From contig AHHB01000048.1 in the NCBI GenBank assembly GCA_000242815.2, positions 1 through 64,000 on the forward strand: a DNA stretch of 64,000 nt, given 5' to 3'. The DNA is from Janthinobacterium lividum PAMC 25724 (GTDB taxonomy: Bacteria; Pseudomonadota; Gammaproteobacteria; Burkholderiales; Burkholderiaceae_D). The translations under genes and the position numbers were made by a program. Shown piece after piece: positions 38,769 through 49,198 of this stretch; positions within the stretch are counted from its first letter, which is position 1, and every line of letters starts with the position of its first letter. The notes beneath the pieces were generated by a model. It was not told the origin of the DNA. It searched no databases and was given only the letters and a program-made list of their open reading frames with translations.

Positions 38769-41700
38769 ATGAATCAGGCAGAACAGCAACGCCTCCTGGC
38801 TATCCTGGAGTATTGGCACAAGATCGAATTCTTTATCCCGTTTGACCTGAATCAAATCACGGACGTTGAAGACCAGTCCACCGTGCGTCTCCTGCACCGC
38901 GAACAGCTGGCGCAACTGCCGCTGCAGTTCGCCACGCAATGGCAAGTCCCGTCCGACCGTGAAATTGAAGGCTTTCAACTCTTTTTGGGCGTCTTCGACA
39001 AGGCGGAAATCTTGCAGGCGTGCCCGCCGGCCAACGGCCCGGAAAAGCTGGCCGAAACAGAAAAAACGGAACTGCTGGGACGCTCCTGCTTTGCCCGCTT
39101 ATCCCTGAATGCACTCGGTGAGCCGCAGTTCGACCCCGTGTCCGTATCGACCTTGCCGTGGGCACTGGGCCGCGCGCGTACACCGGACTGGTCGGGCCTG
39201 AGCCTGGACGCCTTCAGCGATAGCCAGCTGGTACTGCAGGACAGCTTGCGCAATTTCGCCGCCAGCCGCACGCCGCAGCAAGTGACGGACGAAGCGGGCA
39301 ATAGCTCATCTCCGCTGTCCGGCATGGAAATCGCGGCCCTGGCCGACCTGCTGCGCGACTGGGCCGGTTTTCACCCATCGGCCGGACAACCGCTGGCCGT
39401 GCTCGAATTACGCACGCGCAAAAAACGCGCCGCCGTGGCGAACGCCGCGACGCTTGAGTCGAGCCAGAGCCGCAGCCTGGACTTTGGCGACGCGGTGGAA
39501 ACATCGATCGATATCCTCAACAGCTTTTACCTCGATGACCTGGAACAGATCATCCGCGCCTTGCGCGGCGGCAAGCTTCCAGCCACCGTGGCCGCCTATC
39601 TGACGCCGCTGGCGCACGACGAACGCATCGACCTGTACAGCCCGGCCGGACGCCAGGCACTGGCCGCCATGCTCAATCCGGCCAATATGAACCGGGGACA
39701 CTGGCTGGAAGACGCCAGCTATGCCATGAGCTTGATGCAGCAGTTCGCCATCCACGGCGCGCGCACAGGCTTGCAAGAACGCGGCATCTTTTCCGTCAAC
39801 GGGCCACCGGGCACGGGCAAGACAACGTTATTGCGCGAATTGTTCGCCGACAACATCGTGCGCCGCGCGGCCGTGCTGTCCTGCCTGGACCGCGCTGGCG
39901 ACGCCTTCATCGGCAAGGTGGCCGTGGCCTTCGAAGGCGTGCGCGATCCGATTACCATCGCGCGTTTGCGCCCGGAACTGACGGGCTTTGAAATGGTCGT
40001 CGCCTCGTCGAATAATGCGGCAGTGGAAAACATTTCCGGCGACCTGCCGAAACCGAAACAGCTGGGCAAGGAATGGGCGCGCACGCGCTATTTTGAAAGC
40101 GTCGCGCGCCGCGTCATGGCAGACGGCAATGGCGCCAACCGCGCCTTGAGCGAGACGGAAGCGCCGTGGGGCTTGATGTCTTGTGCGCTGGGCAATAGCG
40201 CAAACCGCCGCCGCTTCGTCAGCAATTTTTATGACGACGACTGGGACAAGAGTACGGCGCGCAAGACGTCGAACGCACAGAATATCCGCCAATGGCTGGC
40301 CAGCTACCAGGGCGTCAGCTTCGCCCAGGCGGCGCGCGAGTTTCGCGAAACGCAACACGTGGTGGAAAAGACGCTGGCCGAACAAGCCCAATATGCGGCC
40401 CTGTGGCAAGCCGTGGGCACCTGCACGGAAGCTGACTTCATCCAGGCCAGCCAGCAAGCGCTGATTGCTGCCGAACAAGAGATGGATGCTGCGAATGGCG
40501 CCCTGGCCACAGCGCTGGCGCAGCAGGACACCTTGCTCGCCAGCAAGAAGGACTTGCTGGAAGAAGAACGCCTGGTAGCGCTGACGCAGCCCGGTTTCTT
40601 TTCCCGTCTGTTGCGCACCACAGCAGCGCGCGCTTACAAGGACGCCGTCATCGCCAACGCCGAAGCGCAGCGCCAGGCCGCGCGCGACGTGTCCGCTATC
40701 AAGCTGCTGCTGAAGGGCGAACTGGAGCCGCGCTGCGAGCGCGCACGCCACAGCCTGCACATCGCCCTGCGCACGGCACAATCGCGCCAGCGCGAATGGG
40801 ATGACAGCACGGAATTGCTGCGCCGCGCGCGCATGCGCTTTCCCACCATCATCGCGCCGGCGAGCCTGGACGAGCTGGACGGCGACGCGCTGCAAATTGA
40901 CGGCCTGTGGCATGAACCGGCGCTGGCGCGACTGCGCTCGCGCCTGTTTGCCAAGGCCCTGGCCCTGCACGAAGCGTGGCTGGCGGAAGTGGCGAAAAAA
41001 GGTGGCCCCGGCTTTGGCGGCAACTTGCTGGCCGTGTCGAAATTGCTCAAAAACAAACGTGCCTACGACCCGTCGCATATCGCCATGGTCTGGCACAGCC
41101 TGTTCATGGTAGTGCCTGTCGTATCGACCACGTTCGCTTCGTTCGCGCGTCAATTCCAGGGCATGGGCGCCGAATCGCTGGGCTGGCTATTCATCGATGA
41201 AGCGGGCCAAGCCGTGCCGCAAGCGGCGCTCGGTAGTCTGTGGCGCGCCAAACGCGCCGTTATCGTGGGCGACCCACTGCAGATTGAACCCGTATTTACG
41301 GTGCCGGCCGGCCTCGTGCAAAGCCTGTCGGCCCTGTCGCCGCATACGCGCGATGGCAGTTACGCGCCGACTGCCGTTTCCGTGCAGACGCTGGCCGACA
41401 AAGCCAACGCTTATGGCGCGCATGTCGGCGCCGGCAGCGCCCAGCCGCTGTGGATAGGCAGCCCCCTGCGCGTGCATCGCCGCTGCGTCGAGCCGATGTT
41501 TTCGCTGGCCAACAGCATCGCGTATGAAGACAAGATGGTCTACGGTTTGAGCCAACGCACACCGCCGGCCAGCGCGCGCGGCCTGACGCGAGGCCCCAGC
41601 CGCTGGATCGACGCCGTCGGCCCCGTCAGCTACAAGCAGGTAGTGCCGGTGCAACTCGATTTCGTGCTGGAAGTGTTATTGAAACTCTACCGCCGCGACG

Positions 41701-42107
41701 GCAAGCTGCCCGAGATGTATGTGATTACGCCATTCAAGGCGGTGCGCAACGAATTACGTTCGCGCATCATGGACCTGGACTGGGACCGCCGCCTCGGCTA
41801 TGGCAAGGCGCCGACGGCGCACGAATTGCGCCAGTGGAGCAGCCAGATGGTGGGCACCGTGCACACCTTCCAGGGCAAGGAGCAAAGCGTGGTGATGCTG
41901 GTCCTCGGTGCCGACGACAGTACGGCTGGTGCCGCGCAATGGGCGGCCAGTACGCCGAACCTGCTCAACGTGGCCCTGACACGCGCCCAGCATCATGTGT
42001 ACATCGTCGGCAACCCCTTGCTGTGGGGCCAGTTGCCGCACTTTGCGCCGGCGTGCGCGCAATTGCCGCATACGGGCATGCATGAGTTTTTGGTGGAAAT
42101 GGGATAA
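38769..42107 (+). CDS. Large AAA / SF1 DNA-RNA helicase-like protein
   Basis: 1112 aa. Walker A (NGPPGTGKTTLLRELF, about residue 343) and Walker B (FIDEAGQAVPQAALG, about 807) are separated by a 450-residue insertion with long helical, probably coiled-coil stretches. C-terminal motifs VGTVHTFQGKEQSVVMLVL (about 1027) and LLNVALTRAQHHVYIVGN (about 1066) are those of the UvrD/Upf1-like AAA_12 module. The N-terminal ~330 residues match nothing I recognise. Such proteins occur both as housekeeping helicases and in defence loci; the GC-rich sequence and lack of partner genes favour neither. The ATG at 38769 follows a non-coding stretch and fits the family start. Confidence 0.82.
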   Translation: MNQAEQQRLLAILEYWHKIEFFIPFDLNQITDVEDQSTVRLLHREQLAQLPLQFATQWQVPSDREIEGFQLFLGVFDKAEILQACPPANGPEKLAETEKTELLGRSCFARLSLNALGEPQFDPVSVSTLPWALGRARTPDWSGLSLDAFSDSQLVLQDSLRNFAASRTPQQVTDEAGNSSSPLSGMEIAALADLLRDWAGFHPSAGQPLAVLELRTRKKRAAVANAATLESSQSRSLDFGDAVETSIDILNSFYLDDLEQIIRALRGGKLPATVAAYLTPLAHDERIDLYSPAGRQALAAMLNPANMNRGHWLEDASYAMSLMQQFAIHGARTGLQERGIFSVNGPPGTGKTTLLRELFADNIVRRAAVLSCLDRAGDAFIGKVAVAFEGVRDPITIARLRPELTGFEMVVASSNNAAVENISGDLPKPKQLGKEWARTRYFESVARRVMADGNGANRALSETEAPWGLMSCALGNSANRRRFVSNFYDDDWDKSTARKTSNAQNIRQWLASYQGVSFAQAAREFRETQHVVEKTLAEQAQYAALWQAVGTCTEADFIQASQQALIAAEQEMDAANGALATALAQQDTLLASKKDLLEEERLVALTQPGFFSRLLRTTAARAYKDAVIANAEAQRQAARDVSAIKLLLKGELEPRCERARHSLHIALRTAQSRQREWDDSTELLRRARMRFPTIIAPASLDELDGDALQIDGLWHEPALARLRSRLFAKALALHEAWLAEVAKKGGPGFGGNLLAVSKLLKNKRAYDPSHIAMVWHSLFMVVPVVSTTFASFARQFQGMGAESLGWLFIDEAGQAVPQAALGSLWRAKRAVIVGDPLQIEPVFTVPAGLVQSLSALSPHTRDGSYAPTAVSVQTLADKANAYGAHVGAGSAQPLWIGSPLRVHRRCVEPMFSLANSIAYEDKMVYGLSQRTPPASARGLTRGPSRWIDAVGPVSYKQVVPVQLDFVLEVLLKLYRRDGKLPEMYVITPFKAVRNELRSRIMDLDWDRRLGYGKAPTAHELRQWSSQMVGTVHTFQGKEQSVVMLVLGADDSTAGAAQWAASTPNLLNVALTRAQHHVYIVGNPLLWGQLPHFAPACAQLPHTGMHEFLVEMG

Positions 42108-42131
42108 CGGCCCCGAGACCATGCGGAACCA

Positions 42132-42197
42132 CGTAATCCGACAATATTATTGGCGGCTCTTGTCGGATTACGCGTGGCTTCGCCTCGCTAATCCGAC
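42132..42197. repeat. REP-like palindromic element
   Basis: A 13-bp perfect inverted repeat, CGTAATCCGACAA (42132-42144) and TTGTCGGATTACG (42160-42172), then a further partial copy GCTAATCCGAC ending at 42197. It belongs to the same sequence family as 21255-21337. It lies between the convergent helicase and sensor kinase genes and could also end transcription. Confidence 0.8.
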
Positions 42198-42211
42198 ACC
42201 ACCCCAGTCAA

Positions 42212-43612
42212 TTACGCCGGGAAAACGAGGGTAAATGTCGTGGCGGCCGCGTCGGATGCGACCGTCGCGCTGCCGCCATGCAACTGCATGATGGCCGTGA
42301 CGATGGCCAGCCCCAAGCCCGTGGAGGCGGCCGAATCGCTGCGGGCCGGATCGGCGCGGTAAAACCGCTCGAACAGATGCGGCAAGTGGCGCGCGGGGAT
42401 GGCCGCCCCCAGGTTGCTCACGCTCAATTCCACGCCCTCGTGTGTCGTATGCGAACGCAGCAAGACCGTGCTGCCCGGCGCCGCGTGGCGTATCGCATTC
42501 GACAGCAAATTGCCCAATGCGCGGCGCAGCAGTTGCGGCTCGGCCGTCACTCTGCCGCTGCCGTGGCAGGCCAGCGCCAGCCCGCGCTCTTCGGCCAGGC
42601 CCTCAAAGAAATCGGCCAGCCTTAAAAACTCGTCCTGCACGGGCAAATCCTGCTTGACGAGTATCATTTCATCTTGCTGCGCGCGCGCCAGAAACAGCAT
42701 GCTGTCGATCATGCGCGACAGCCGTTCCAGCTCTTCCACATTCGACGACACCAGTTGTTCATACTCAAGCGCGCTGCGAGGACGCGCCAGCATCACCTGG
42801 CTTTGCCCCAGCAAATTGGTAACGGGCGTGCGAAATTCATGCGCCAGGTCGGCGGAAAACTGCGACAGCCGCGCGTAACCTTCCTGCAAGCGCGCCAGCA
42901 TGGCATTGAGCGCCTGGATCAACGGCAACAGTTCTGTCGGCGCGCCGCGCGCCTCCAGTTGCTGCTCCAGCTTGCCGGGCCTTACCAGGGCCGCATGGGC
43001 AGCGATATTACGCAGCGGGCGCAATCCCCGCAGCAACATGACGCTGGCCAGTATCGCCGCCACCAGCGCGCTGACGGCGACGGAGACGACGATCTGCCAG
43101 CGGTAGGCGGCAAACATGGCCGCGCGGTCGCCGTACACGCGGGCAACGCTAATGTCGGCCATTTGCGCCGGATCGCCGATGCGCGCGCTGGCCGCCACGA
43201 CCCTGGCCGGATAGCCGTCGCGGCTGGTCCAGCTGGCGATGTCGTTGGCCGTGACGGCTGCATCGACAGGCACGGGAACAAGACGCACCACGTTCTCGCC
43301 ATGCGGATTGACATCGATCAAACGCGTGCCATCGGCACGCACGATGCGCACCAGCGAATTCTCTTGCCCGCTCATGGTGTCGCGGAAATACTGCGGCCGT
43401 TCGCGGATGATATCGAGGGTGCCCGCATTGCCCAGCAACTGCTGAATTTGCCGCAGTTTTCCCAGCAATAAAATATCGTCGCGGCGCTCGATTTCCGCCA
43501 CGAATGAACGGTACAGATGCATGCCCAGGCCGGCCGACACGAGCGCCACGATCAGCACGAAGACAAGCGTGACGCGCAGGGTCAGCGAGCGACGCAGTTG
43601 CGCCAGCGTCAT
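42212..43612 (-). CDS. hprS: Two-component sensor histidine kinase (CusS/HprS-like)
   Basis: 466 aa. N-terminal helix ([19 protein letters not shown]), a periplasmic sensor region (~150 aa), a second helix ([19 protein letters not shown]) and HAMP. The HisKA motif is [14 protein letters not shown] (His near residue 262), followed by HATPase boxes [10 protein letters not shown] and GLGLAIV. It overlaps the regulator gene by 4 bases. The layout resembles metal (CusS) or HprS (YedV) kinases. The adjacency to a hydroxyisourate hydrolase gene, as in the E. coli hprRS-hiuH locus, favours HprS, but the actual signal cannot be read. Confidence 0.85.
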   Translation of the reverse strand: MTLAQLRRSLTLRVTLVFVLIVALVSAGLGMHLYRSFVAEIERRDDILLLGKLRQIQQLLGNAGTLDIIRERPQYFRDTMSGQENSLVRIVRADGTRLIDVNPHGENVVRLVPVPVDAAVTANDIASWTSRDGYPARVVAASARIGDPAQMADISVARVYGDRAAMFAAYRWQIVVSVAVSALVAAILASVMLLRGLRPLRNIAAHAALVRPGKLEQQLEARGAPTELLPLIQALNAMLARLQEGYARLSQFSADLAHEFRTPVTNLLGQSQVMLARPRSALEYEQLVSSNVEELERLSRMIDSMLFLARAQQDEMILVKQDLPVQDEFLRLADFFEGLAEERGLALACHGSGRVTAEPQLLRRALGNLLSNAIRHAAPGSTVLLRSHTTHEGVELSVSNLGAAIPARHLPHLFERFYRADPARSDSAASTGLGLAIVTAIMQLHGGSATVASDAAATTFTLVFPA

Positions 43613-44328
43613 GCGGCGCTACCAGCGTCAGGCGCCACGGGCACGGACGGCGCGCGCAATTCGCAGACATAGCCCATGCCCCGCAAGGTGTGGATCAGCT
43701 TGGGTTCGAACGGATCGTCGAGCTTGCTGCGCAGGCGGCGGATGGCGGCATCGATGACGTTGGTGTCGCTCTCGAAATTGATATCCCACACTTGCGAGGC
43801 GATGATGGAACGCGACAACACCTCGCCCTGGCGCCGCGCCAGCAAATGCAGCAAACCAAATTCCTTGGCCGTCAAGGTGATGCGCTGTCCTTGCCGGCTG
43901 ACCTTGCGTTTCATGACGTCGATTTCCATGTCGCCGATGCGCATGACCTCGTCTTCACGCGGTGGTCCGCGCCGCAGCAGAGTGCGGATGCGCGCCACCA
44001 GTTCGGCAAAGGCGAATGGTTTGACCAGGTAATCGTCGGCACCCAGTTCCAATCCTTTGACGCGGTCCTGCACTTCATCGCGCGCCGTGAGAAAAATCAC
44101 GGGCACGTCCGCGCCACCCTCCTGCAGCCGCAACGCGCGCAAGACTTGCCAGCCATCCATGATGGGCAGCATGACGTCGAGCACGATCAAATCGGGCGCT
44201 TCTGTGCCTGCCATGTGCAGGCCATCGCGCCCATTGCGCGCCAGGCTGACCGTAAAGCCGGACTCGGCCAGGCCGCGCAGCAAATAGTCGCCCGTCTTTG
44301 GTTCGTCTTCTATGACCAGGATGCGCAT
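43609..44328 (-). CDS. hprR: OmpR-family response regulator (CusR/HprR-like)
   Basis: 239 aa. The receiver domain contains [15 protein letters not shown] with the acidic pair, the phosphoacceptor in [14 protein letters not shown], the conserved T of FLTARDE and the lysine in [16 protein letters not shown]. The C-terminal winged helix reads [20 protein letters not shown] and [17 protein letters not shown]. It probably controls the divergent gene pair at 44467 and 44973 from the 138-base intergenic region (44329-44466). Confidence 0.88.
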   Translation of the reverse strand: MRILVIEDEPKTGDYLLRGLAESGFTVSLARNGRDGLHMAGTEAPDLIVLDVMLPIMDGWQVLRALRLQEGGADVPVIFLTARDEVQDRVKGLELGADDYLVKPFAFAELVARIRTLLRRGPPREDEVMRIGDMEIDVMKRKVSRQGQRITLTAKEFGLLHLLARRQGEVLSRSIIASQVWDINFESDTNVIDAAIRRLRSKLDDPFEPKLIHTLRGMGYVCELRAPSVPVAPDAGSAA

Positions 44329-44466
44329 GGCGGCTTTCGAATGAGAATATCACCCTATTTTACGCCGCGCGCCACGCGCTGCAGATGATAAAAATGTCAT
44401 CTGGCGATCATCTTCTCGTAGGGTAACACTGGCCATACTGATGTCACTTTATCCCAAGGATGCCAG

Positions 44467-44961
44467 ATGAAAACACTTTTACTCGGCAGTACCCTGCTAT
44501 GCCTGCTGGCCAGTCCCGCACACGCGCAATTGCGCAGCATGAATGACGTGTCGCTGGCATCGGCAAGCAAGCTTGCCGATGCGGCCATGGCCGCGTGCCA
44601 GGCGCAAGGGCGGCACATCGTCGTCACCGTAGTGGACCGTGGCGGCAACATCGTTGTCGTGCAACGCGCCGATGGCGTCGGGCCACACAACACAGAGGCG
44701 AGCCGGCGCAAGGCGTACACGGCCTTGTCCACCAAAAGCGACACCTACACGCTGGCCGTTGCCGCGCGCGGCAACCCGGACATGCACAATTTGAGCAGCA
44801 TGCCAGAGTTGCTGCTGCTGGGCGGCGGCCTGCCCTTGATGGCCCAGGGGCAAGTGGTGGGCGCCATCGGCGTCGCCGGCGGCGGTGGCGCCCTGCCCGA
44901 CCGTGCCTGCGCCCGAGCTGCCTTGGCCGCCGTCCCTGAACTCGATCTCCCCACACCCTGA
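44467..44961 (+). CDS. Exported heme-binding (GlcG/HbpS family) protein
   Basis: 164 aa. The signal peptide (LLCLLASPAHAQ) directs export. The domain has the GlcG/HbpS pattern: LASASKLADAAMAACQAQG, VVDRGGNIVVVQRADGVGP, SRRKAYTALSTKS and the glycine-rich GQVVGAIGVAGGGG. HbpS-type proteins bind heme or act as redox sensors in some species. It is divergent from the two-component genes and followed 11 bases later by the hydrolase gene, so a shared oxidative-stress role is likely but inferred. Confidence 0.82.
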   Translation: MKTLLLGSTLLCLLASPAHAQLRSMNDVSLASASKLADAAMAACQAQGRHIVVTVVDRGGNIVVVQRADGVGPHNTEASRRKAYTALSTKSDTYTLAVAARGNPDMHNLSSMPELLLLGGGLPLMAQGQVVGAIGVAGGGGALPDRACARAALAAVPELDLPTP

Positions 44962-44972
44962 AAGAAACGACG

Positions 44973-45383
44973 ATGACTTATCTGAAAAAAATCACTGCCG
45001 CCCTGGCTTTCGCCAGCCTGTCTGGCATGGCCATGGCCGCCGCCAATCCCTTGAGCGTGCACATCCTTGACCTGCAGAGCGGCCAGCCAACGCAGGGCGT
45101 CACGGTGACCCTGGAGCAAAAGCAGGGCGACGGCTGGAAACCACTGTCGAGCGGCGTGACGAATACGCAAGGGCGCATCGCCGCCATGTATCCGGAAAAC
45201 AGCGCCATGCAGGCGGGCGACTATCGCATCGTCTTCAAGACGGGCGAGCACTATGCGCGCCTGAAACAGGAAACATTCTTTCCGGAAATCCCCGTGCAAT
45301 TCCACGTGGAGAAGACGGACCAGCACTACCACATACCGCTGCTGCTCAGCCCTTTCGGCTTTTCCACGTATCGGGGTAACTGA
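44973..45383 (+). CDS. hiuH: Exported 5-hydroxyisourate hydrolase (transthyretin-like)
   Basis: 136 aa. Signal peptide (ALAFASLSGMAMAA) followed by a transthyretin-fold domain. Active-site elements are LSVHILDLQSGQPTQGV (first His), the mid-chain TNTQGRI (Arg) and YHIPLLLSPFGFSTYRGN at the C-terminus. The usual terminal signature is YRGS; here the last residue is N. The enzyme hydrolyses 5-hydroxyisourate in urate breakdown. Periplasmic forms occur beside HprSR-type systems, as here. Confidence 0.88.
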   Translation: MTYLKKITAALAFASLSGMAMAAANPLSVHILDLQSGQPTQGVTVTLEQKQGDGWKPLSSGVTNTQGRIAAMYPENSAMQAGDYRIVFKTGEHYARLKQETFFPEIPVQFHVEKTDQHYHIPLLLSPFGFSTYRGN

Positions 45384-45397
45384 GGAGCAACTGACAC

Positions 45398-46096
45398 TTA
45401 GCCTAGCGTTTTCGCCGTCTGGCCGAACAGCACGCTTTTCGCATCGTCGCTGACGGTGGGCTGCACATTGATTTCGGCCGCCCGCGCATACGCGCGCACG
45501 GTCGCAGGACGGGCGGCAATGGCGGCGAACCAGCGCGCCAAGTGCGGGAAGTCTTCCAGCTTCTGGCGCTGGCGCGCATGCGGCACGATCCACGGGTAAA
45601 TCGCCATGTCGGCGATCGAATACGTGTCACCGGCAACGAAGACGCGATCAGCCAGGCGCTTGTTCAGCACGCCATACAAGCGGTTCGTTTCGTTCACATA
45701 ACGCGTGATGGCATAGTCGATGGGTTCGGGCGCATATTGCACGAAATGGTGGTTTTGTCCGGCCATGGGCCCCAGTCCGCCCATTTGCCAGAACAGCCAT
45801 TGCATCACCTCGGCGCGTGCGCGTGCGCCCGCCGGCAAGAATTGCCCGCTTTTCTCGGCCAGGTATTGCAAGATGGCGCCCGATTCGAACAGCGACAGGG
45901 GTGCGCCGCCATCTTCCGGCGCGTGGTCGACGATGGCGGGGATGCGGTTGTTGGGTGCGATGGCAAGAAATTCAGGCTTGAATTGATCGCCCTTGCCAAT
46001 GTGTACGGGAATGATGTTGTAGGCGATGCCCGTTTCTTCCAGGAACATCGTGACTTTGTGCCCGTTGGGCGTGGTCCAATAGTAAAGGTCGATCAT
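45398..46096 (-). CDS. yfcG: Glutathione S-transferase, YfcG-like
   Basis: 232 aa. The N-terminal thioredoxin-fold domain reads IDLYYWTTPNGHKVTMFLEE and PNNRIPAIVDHAP, then LSLFESGAILQYLAEK, all near-identical in style to E. coli YfcG, which is a glutathione-dependent disulfide reductase. The all-helical C-terminal domain ends at residue ~205. It is convergent with the hiuH gene, with a 14-base gap. Confidence 0.9.
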   Translation of the reverse strand: MIDLYYWTTPNGHKVTMFLEETGIAYNIIPVHIGKGDQFKPEFLAIAPNNRIPAIVDHAPEDGGAPLSLFESGAILQYLAEKSGQFLPAGARARAEVMQWLFWQMGGLGPMAGQNHHFVQYAPEPIDYAITRYVNETNRLYGVLNKRLADRVFVAGDTYSIADMAIYPWIVPHARQRQKLEDFPHLARWFAAIAARPATVRAYARAAEINVQPTVSDDAKSVLFGQTAKTLG

Positions 46097-46292
46097 CGTG
46101 CTCTCTTAGTGTGGGTAGGATGCTAAGCTTGTCGGCGGGGCGCGCTTGGAGATTATCGCACCGCAGCTGGTGTGCATGGCTATAATGCCACGTCAGCAAA
46201 AAACAAGATGGCGCCCGAGGCAGGGTAAGCACCCACTGCCGCCGTCACGCAGCCAGCCCAACATTCCAGAGCACAAACCAAGAAAGCCGACC

Positions 46293-46718
46293 ATGCGCAA
46301 ACTCCTGATCGTCATGCTATCCATCCTGCTGTCAGGCTGTGTCCAGGATTTCGCCATCTATATGTTCGACGGCCAGGAGCATTCCCTGACTATACGCCGT
46401 CAGCAACGTTATTTTTGGCAAGATAGCGTAGAAGTACAGCTGATGGCCACCAATTTGCCGCAATGCCAGCGCCTGCATATTCTGTCGAGCGAGGCAGCGG
46501 CCGACATCAAGGTCGAGCTGTTTGCGGCTGGCGATGGCCTGTGGAATATCCGCATGGGCGAGCAATTGTGGCAGGCGCAAACGACTACCTGCAATGATCT
46601 GACGGAAATGGAAAACGACCCGCAAGCCGACCTGGGCCAGCCGGTCGGGCAATTCGTCGTCGTCGATGACAAGCTGGAGTTCGAAGCGGCGCCGCCAGCT
46701 GCGGCGCCGGCTCAGTAA
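46293..46718 (+). CDS. Small lipoprotein of unknown function
   Basis: 141 aa. Lipobox LLSGCVQDF (Cys at residue 16) after a short signal peptide. The mature part is about 120 residues, with SLTIRRQQRYFWQDSVEVQL and two cysteines that may pair (PQCQRLHI and TTTCNDL). The tail is alanine/proline-rich (AAPPAAAPAQ). I do not recognise a family. The start ATG at 46293 is set by the signal peptide. It converges with the next chemotaxis gene, with a 1-base gap. Confidence 0.75.
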   Translation: MRKLLIVMLSILLSGCVQDFAIYMFDGQEHSLTIRRQQRYFWQDSVEVQLMATNLPQCQRLHILSSEAAADIKVELFAAGDGLWNIRMGEQLWQAQTTTCNDLTEMENDPQADLGQPVGQFVVVDDKLEFEAAPPAAAPAQ

Positions 46719-46719
46719 A

Positions 46720-48360
46720 TTAGCGCGCTGCCAGGCTGCGCAGCGGCTTTTTCGCCACGGCGCGTGGCGCGCCAGCGGCAGCCAGGCGCGACGCCGTCGC
46801 CGGCTCCTGCGCCGACAGCTTGAAGCGCGCCACCAGTTGCGCCAGCACGGCCGCCTGATCTTGCATGCTGGACGCCGCGGCCGCCGCCTCTTCCACCAGT
46901 GCCGCATTTTGCTGCGTCACACTATCCATTTCCGTGATCGCCTGGTTGACGTGGCCGATGCCCGTGCTTTGCTCGTGCGAGGCGGCCGTGATGTCGGCCA
47001 TGATGTCGGTCACGCGCGAGACGCTGGCCACTACCTGATCCATCGTCGTGCCCGCCTGAGCGACCAGGGTGCTGCCGGCTGCGATACTGTCGACGGAAGC
47101 GCCGATGAGTTCCTTGATTTCCTTCGCTGCGCCAGCGGACCTCTGGGCCAGATTACGCACTTCCGACGCCACCACCGCAAAGCCGCGCCCCTGCTCGCCC
47201 GCGCGGGCCGCTTCCACGGCTGCGTTCAAGGCCAGGATATTGGTCTGAAAGGCGATGCCGTCGATAACGCCGATGATATCGACGATCTTGCGCGACGAGG
47301 CATTGATGGTGTCCATGGTGCCGATCACTTGCGACACCACGGCGCCGCCCTGGCGGGCCACGGCCGAAGCGGACTGCGCCAGCGCATTCGCCTGCTCGGC
47401 ATTGCCCGCATTTTGTGTCACGGTCGAGGTCAATTCCTCCATCGAAGCGGCCGTTTCTTCCAGCGCACTGGCTTGCATTTCCGTGCGCGCCGACAAGTCC
47501 ATATTGCCGCTGGCAATCTCGCTCGATGCCGTGGCTATCGTATCGGCGCTATGGCGGATTTCACTGATCGCATCGACCAGATTGGCTTGCATAGTTTTCA
47601 TCGCATACAGCACGCTGTGGCGGTCGTTGGCATGCGTGCGCACATTGCCGCTCAAGTCGTTGTTGGCGATCTTTTCCGCCACCTCGGCCGCATATTCAGG
47701 GTCGCCGCCCATGGCATGGCGCAGGCTGCGGTTGATCGCCACGACGATGGCAGCGAGCAGCGCGCATACCAGCAGCAGCACGCCCAGCGAGGTCAACAGC
47801 GACTGGCGAAAGGCTGCGTCGATATCGTCCATGTAGACGCCCACCACCAGGGTCCAGGCCCACGGTTTGTAAGCGACCACGCGGCTCATCTTCGGTTCCG
47901 GATTTTTCTGGCCCGGACGGGGGAAGTAATAGTGGACGAAACCCTTGCCGGCATCGCTCTTGCCGACGGCAACGATGTCGCGATACAGATAGGTGCCGTT
48001 GGCATCCTTGAAGTCCGCCATATTCTTGCCGTTAGTTTGCGGCGCGGCGGGATTCATGACGACAATGGCGTCGAGGTTGATGATGGACAAATAACCGGTC
48101 TCGCCAAAACGCATGCTCTTGATGACGGCACTGGCCTGCTTTTGCGCCTCGTCCTTCGTCAAGGCGCCGCTGGCGGCGAGGTCGCCGAACATCTTGACGG
48201 CGCCCAGACCCAAGTCGGCGGCATTGCTCAGGTCGGCGCTGCGCTCTTCGATGCGAATCTTGCGAATTTCCAGCGCGTTATAGACAAAAATTACGCTGAT
48301 GCATATCAGGCTGCAAATCAGGGGAATCCATAACTTCTGCCGAAACGTCAATTTCTTCAT
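46720..48360 (-). CDS. Methyl-accepting chemotaxis protein with sCACHE-type sensor
   Basis: 546 aa. The first membrane helix ([19 protein letters not shown]) and a second at about residue 190 flank a periplasmic domain with single-CACHE features: [30 protein letters not shown] and [15 protein letters not shown] and the cytoplasmic signalling domain follow, with [20 protein letters not shown]. No CheR-binding pentapeptide is present. sCACHE receptors commonly sense small carboxylates; the ligand here is unknown. The ATG at 48360 is used because it gives a proper N-terminal anchor. Confidence 0.92.
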   Translation of the reverse strand: MKKLTFRQKLWIPLICSLICISVIFVYNALEIRKIRIEERSADLSNAADLGLGAVKMFGDLAASGALTKDEAQKQASAVIKSMRFGETGYLSIINLDAIVVMNPAAPQTNGKNMADFKDANGTYLYRDIVAVGKSDAGKGFVHYYFPRPGQKNPEPKMSRVVAYKPWAWTLVVGVYMDDIDAAFRQSLLTSLGVLLLVCALLAAIVVAINRSLRHAMGGDPEYAAEVAEKIANNDLSGNVRTHANDRHSVLYAMKTMQANLVDAISEIRHSADTIATASSEIASGNMDLSARTEMQASALEETAASMEELTSTVTQNAGNAEQANALAQSASAVARQGGAVVSQVIGTMDTINASSRKIVDIIGVIDGIAFQTNILALNAAVEAARAGEQGRGFAVVASEVRNLAQRSAGAAKEIKELIGASVDSIAAGSTLVAQAGTTMDQVVASVSRVTDIMADITAASHEQSTGIGHVNQAITEMDSVTQQNAALVEEAAAAASSMQDQAAVLAQLVARFKLSAQEPATASRLAAAGAPRAVAKKPLRSLAAR

Positions 48361-48659
48361 GTGCTGTCTCCAACTGTATGTGCGGCAAAGGGGCTTGTTG
48401 CTTACCCGGCTCTGCGGCCAGGTATGCGGCGGCGACGGTGCTCTTGCGGCACCGTTCAGACGACCCAGCATACGCTCGAACTAATATTTTTGACTATGCC
48501 GGGAAGCAATGTTTTTCCCTTATTGTTGTTAATATGTTGCAATAATTGATATTGCGCTGCAATAAAAACGTACGTAGATAGGCTGCCGCAAAACCGCCGA
48601 GGGTAGCGCGCCTGTGTCAAAATGCGCACCGGATACACGATGAATCACGAAAGAACAGC

Positions 48660-49025
48660 ATGACCAAGAATGAAGCCATGAAACGCATCAACGACCGCCT
48701 GGGCAAGCCGACCCTGACGGACAAGAACACGCATTTTGCCAGCGTCGCCAGCTATGGCACGGACGAAGGCTGGTGGCTGAAGATTCCCTTCCTGACCTTC
48801 AAGCAGGAATTGCACTTCATCCTCAACAATGAAAAGACGAAAAGCTTCCAGCACCTGAAAATCGGCGCCAACCAGATCCTCAGCCCGGGCATGCGGTTTC
48901 GCAGCACGGGCGGCGCAGCCGACGCCTTCATGTCGGCCGCAGCGCCAAAACGCCTGGTCGATTTGCTCGACGGCGGCAGCAAGTACAACTTCACCAAGCA
49001 CTTTGTCAACGATTATCGCTACTGA
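48660..49025 (+). CDS. Hypothetical protein
   Basis: 121 aa, charged, no signal peptide or membrane helix. Sequence features are MKRINDRLGKPTLTDKNTHF, WLKIPFLTFKQELHFILNN and a basic C-terminus. I recognise no family. The coding strand is supported by the start after an upstream region rich in A/T and by codon pattern. Bases 49026-49198 before the convergent nudC stop hold nothing clear. Confidence 0.65.
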   Translation: MTKNEAMKRINDRLGKPTLTDKNTHFASVASYGTDEGWWLKIPFLTFKQELHFILNNEKTKSFQHLKIGANQILSPGMRFRSTGGAADAFMSAAAPKRLVDLLDGGSKYNFTKHFVNDYRY

Positions 49026-49198
49026 TGCATAGCCTTGCTGCCTGAGGGCAGTCACGGCGATGTGCGGCTAGATCGCGGCGGCCCCAGACGCGGGAAAGCG
49101 GTGACAGCGCATTGCAGGCGGACGCCGTCAGGGCGGCGTCGAGTATAAGAAAAGGCGAGAAAATGCGGCAGGCGCTGCCCCGGCAGCCCCTTGCATGA

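Noticed and set aside
46666-48333. 555-codon open frame antisense to the sCACHE chemotaxis receptor
   Set aside because: Same high-GC shadow pattern; it overlaps the end of the lipoprotein gene.
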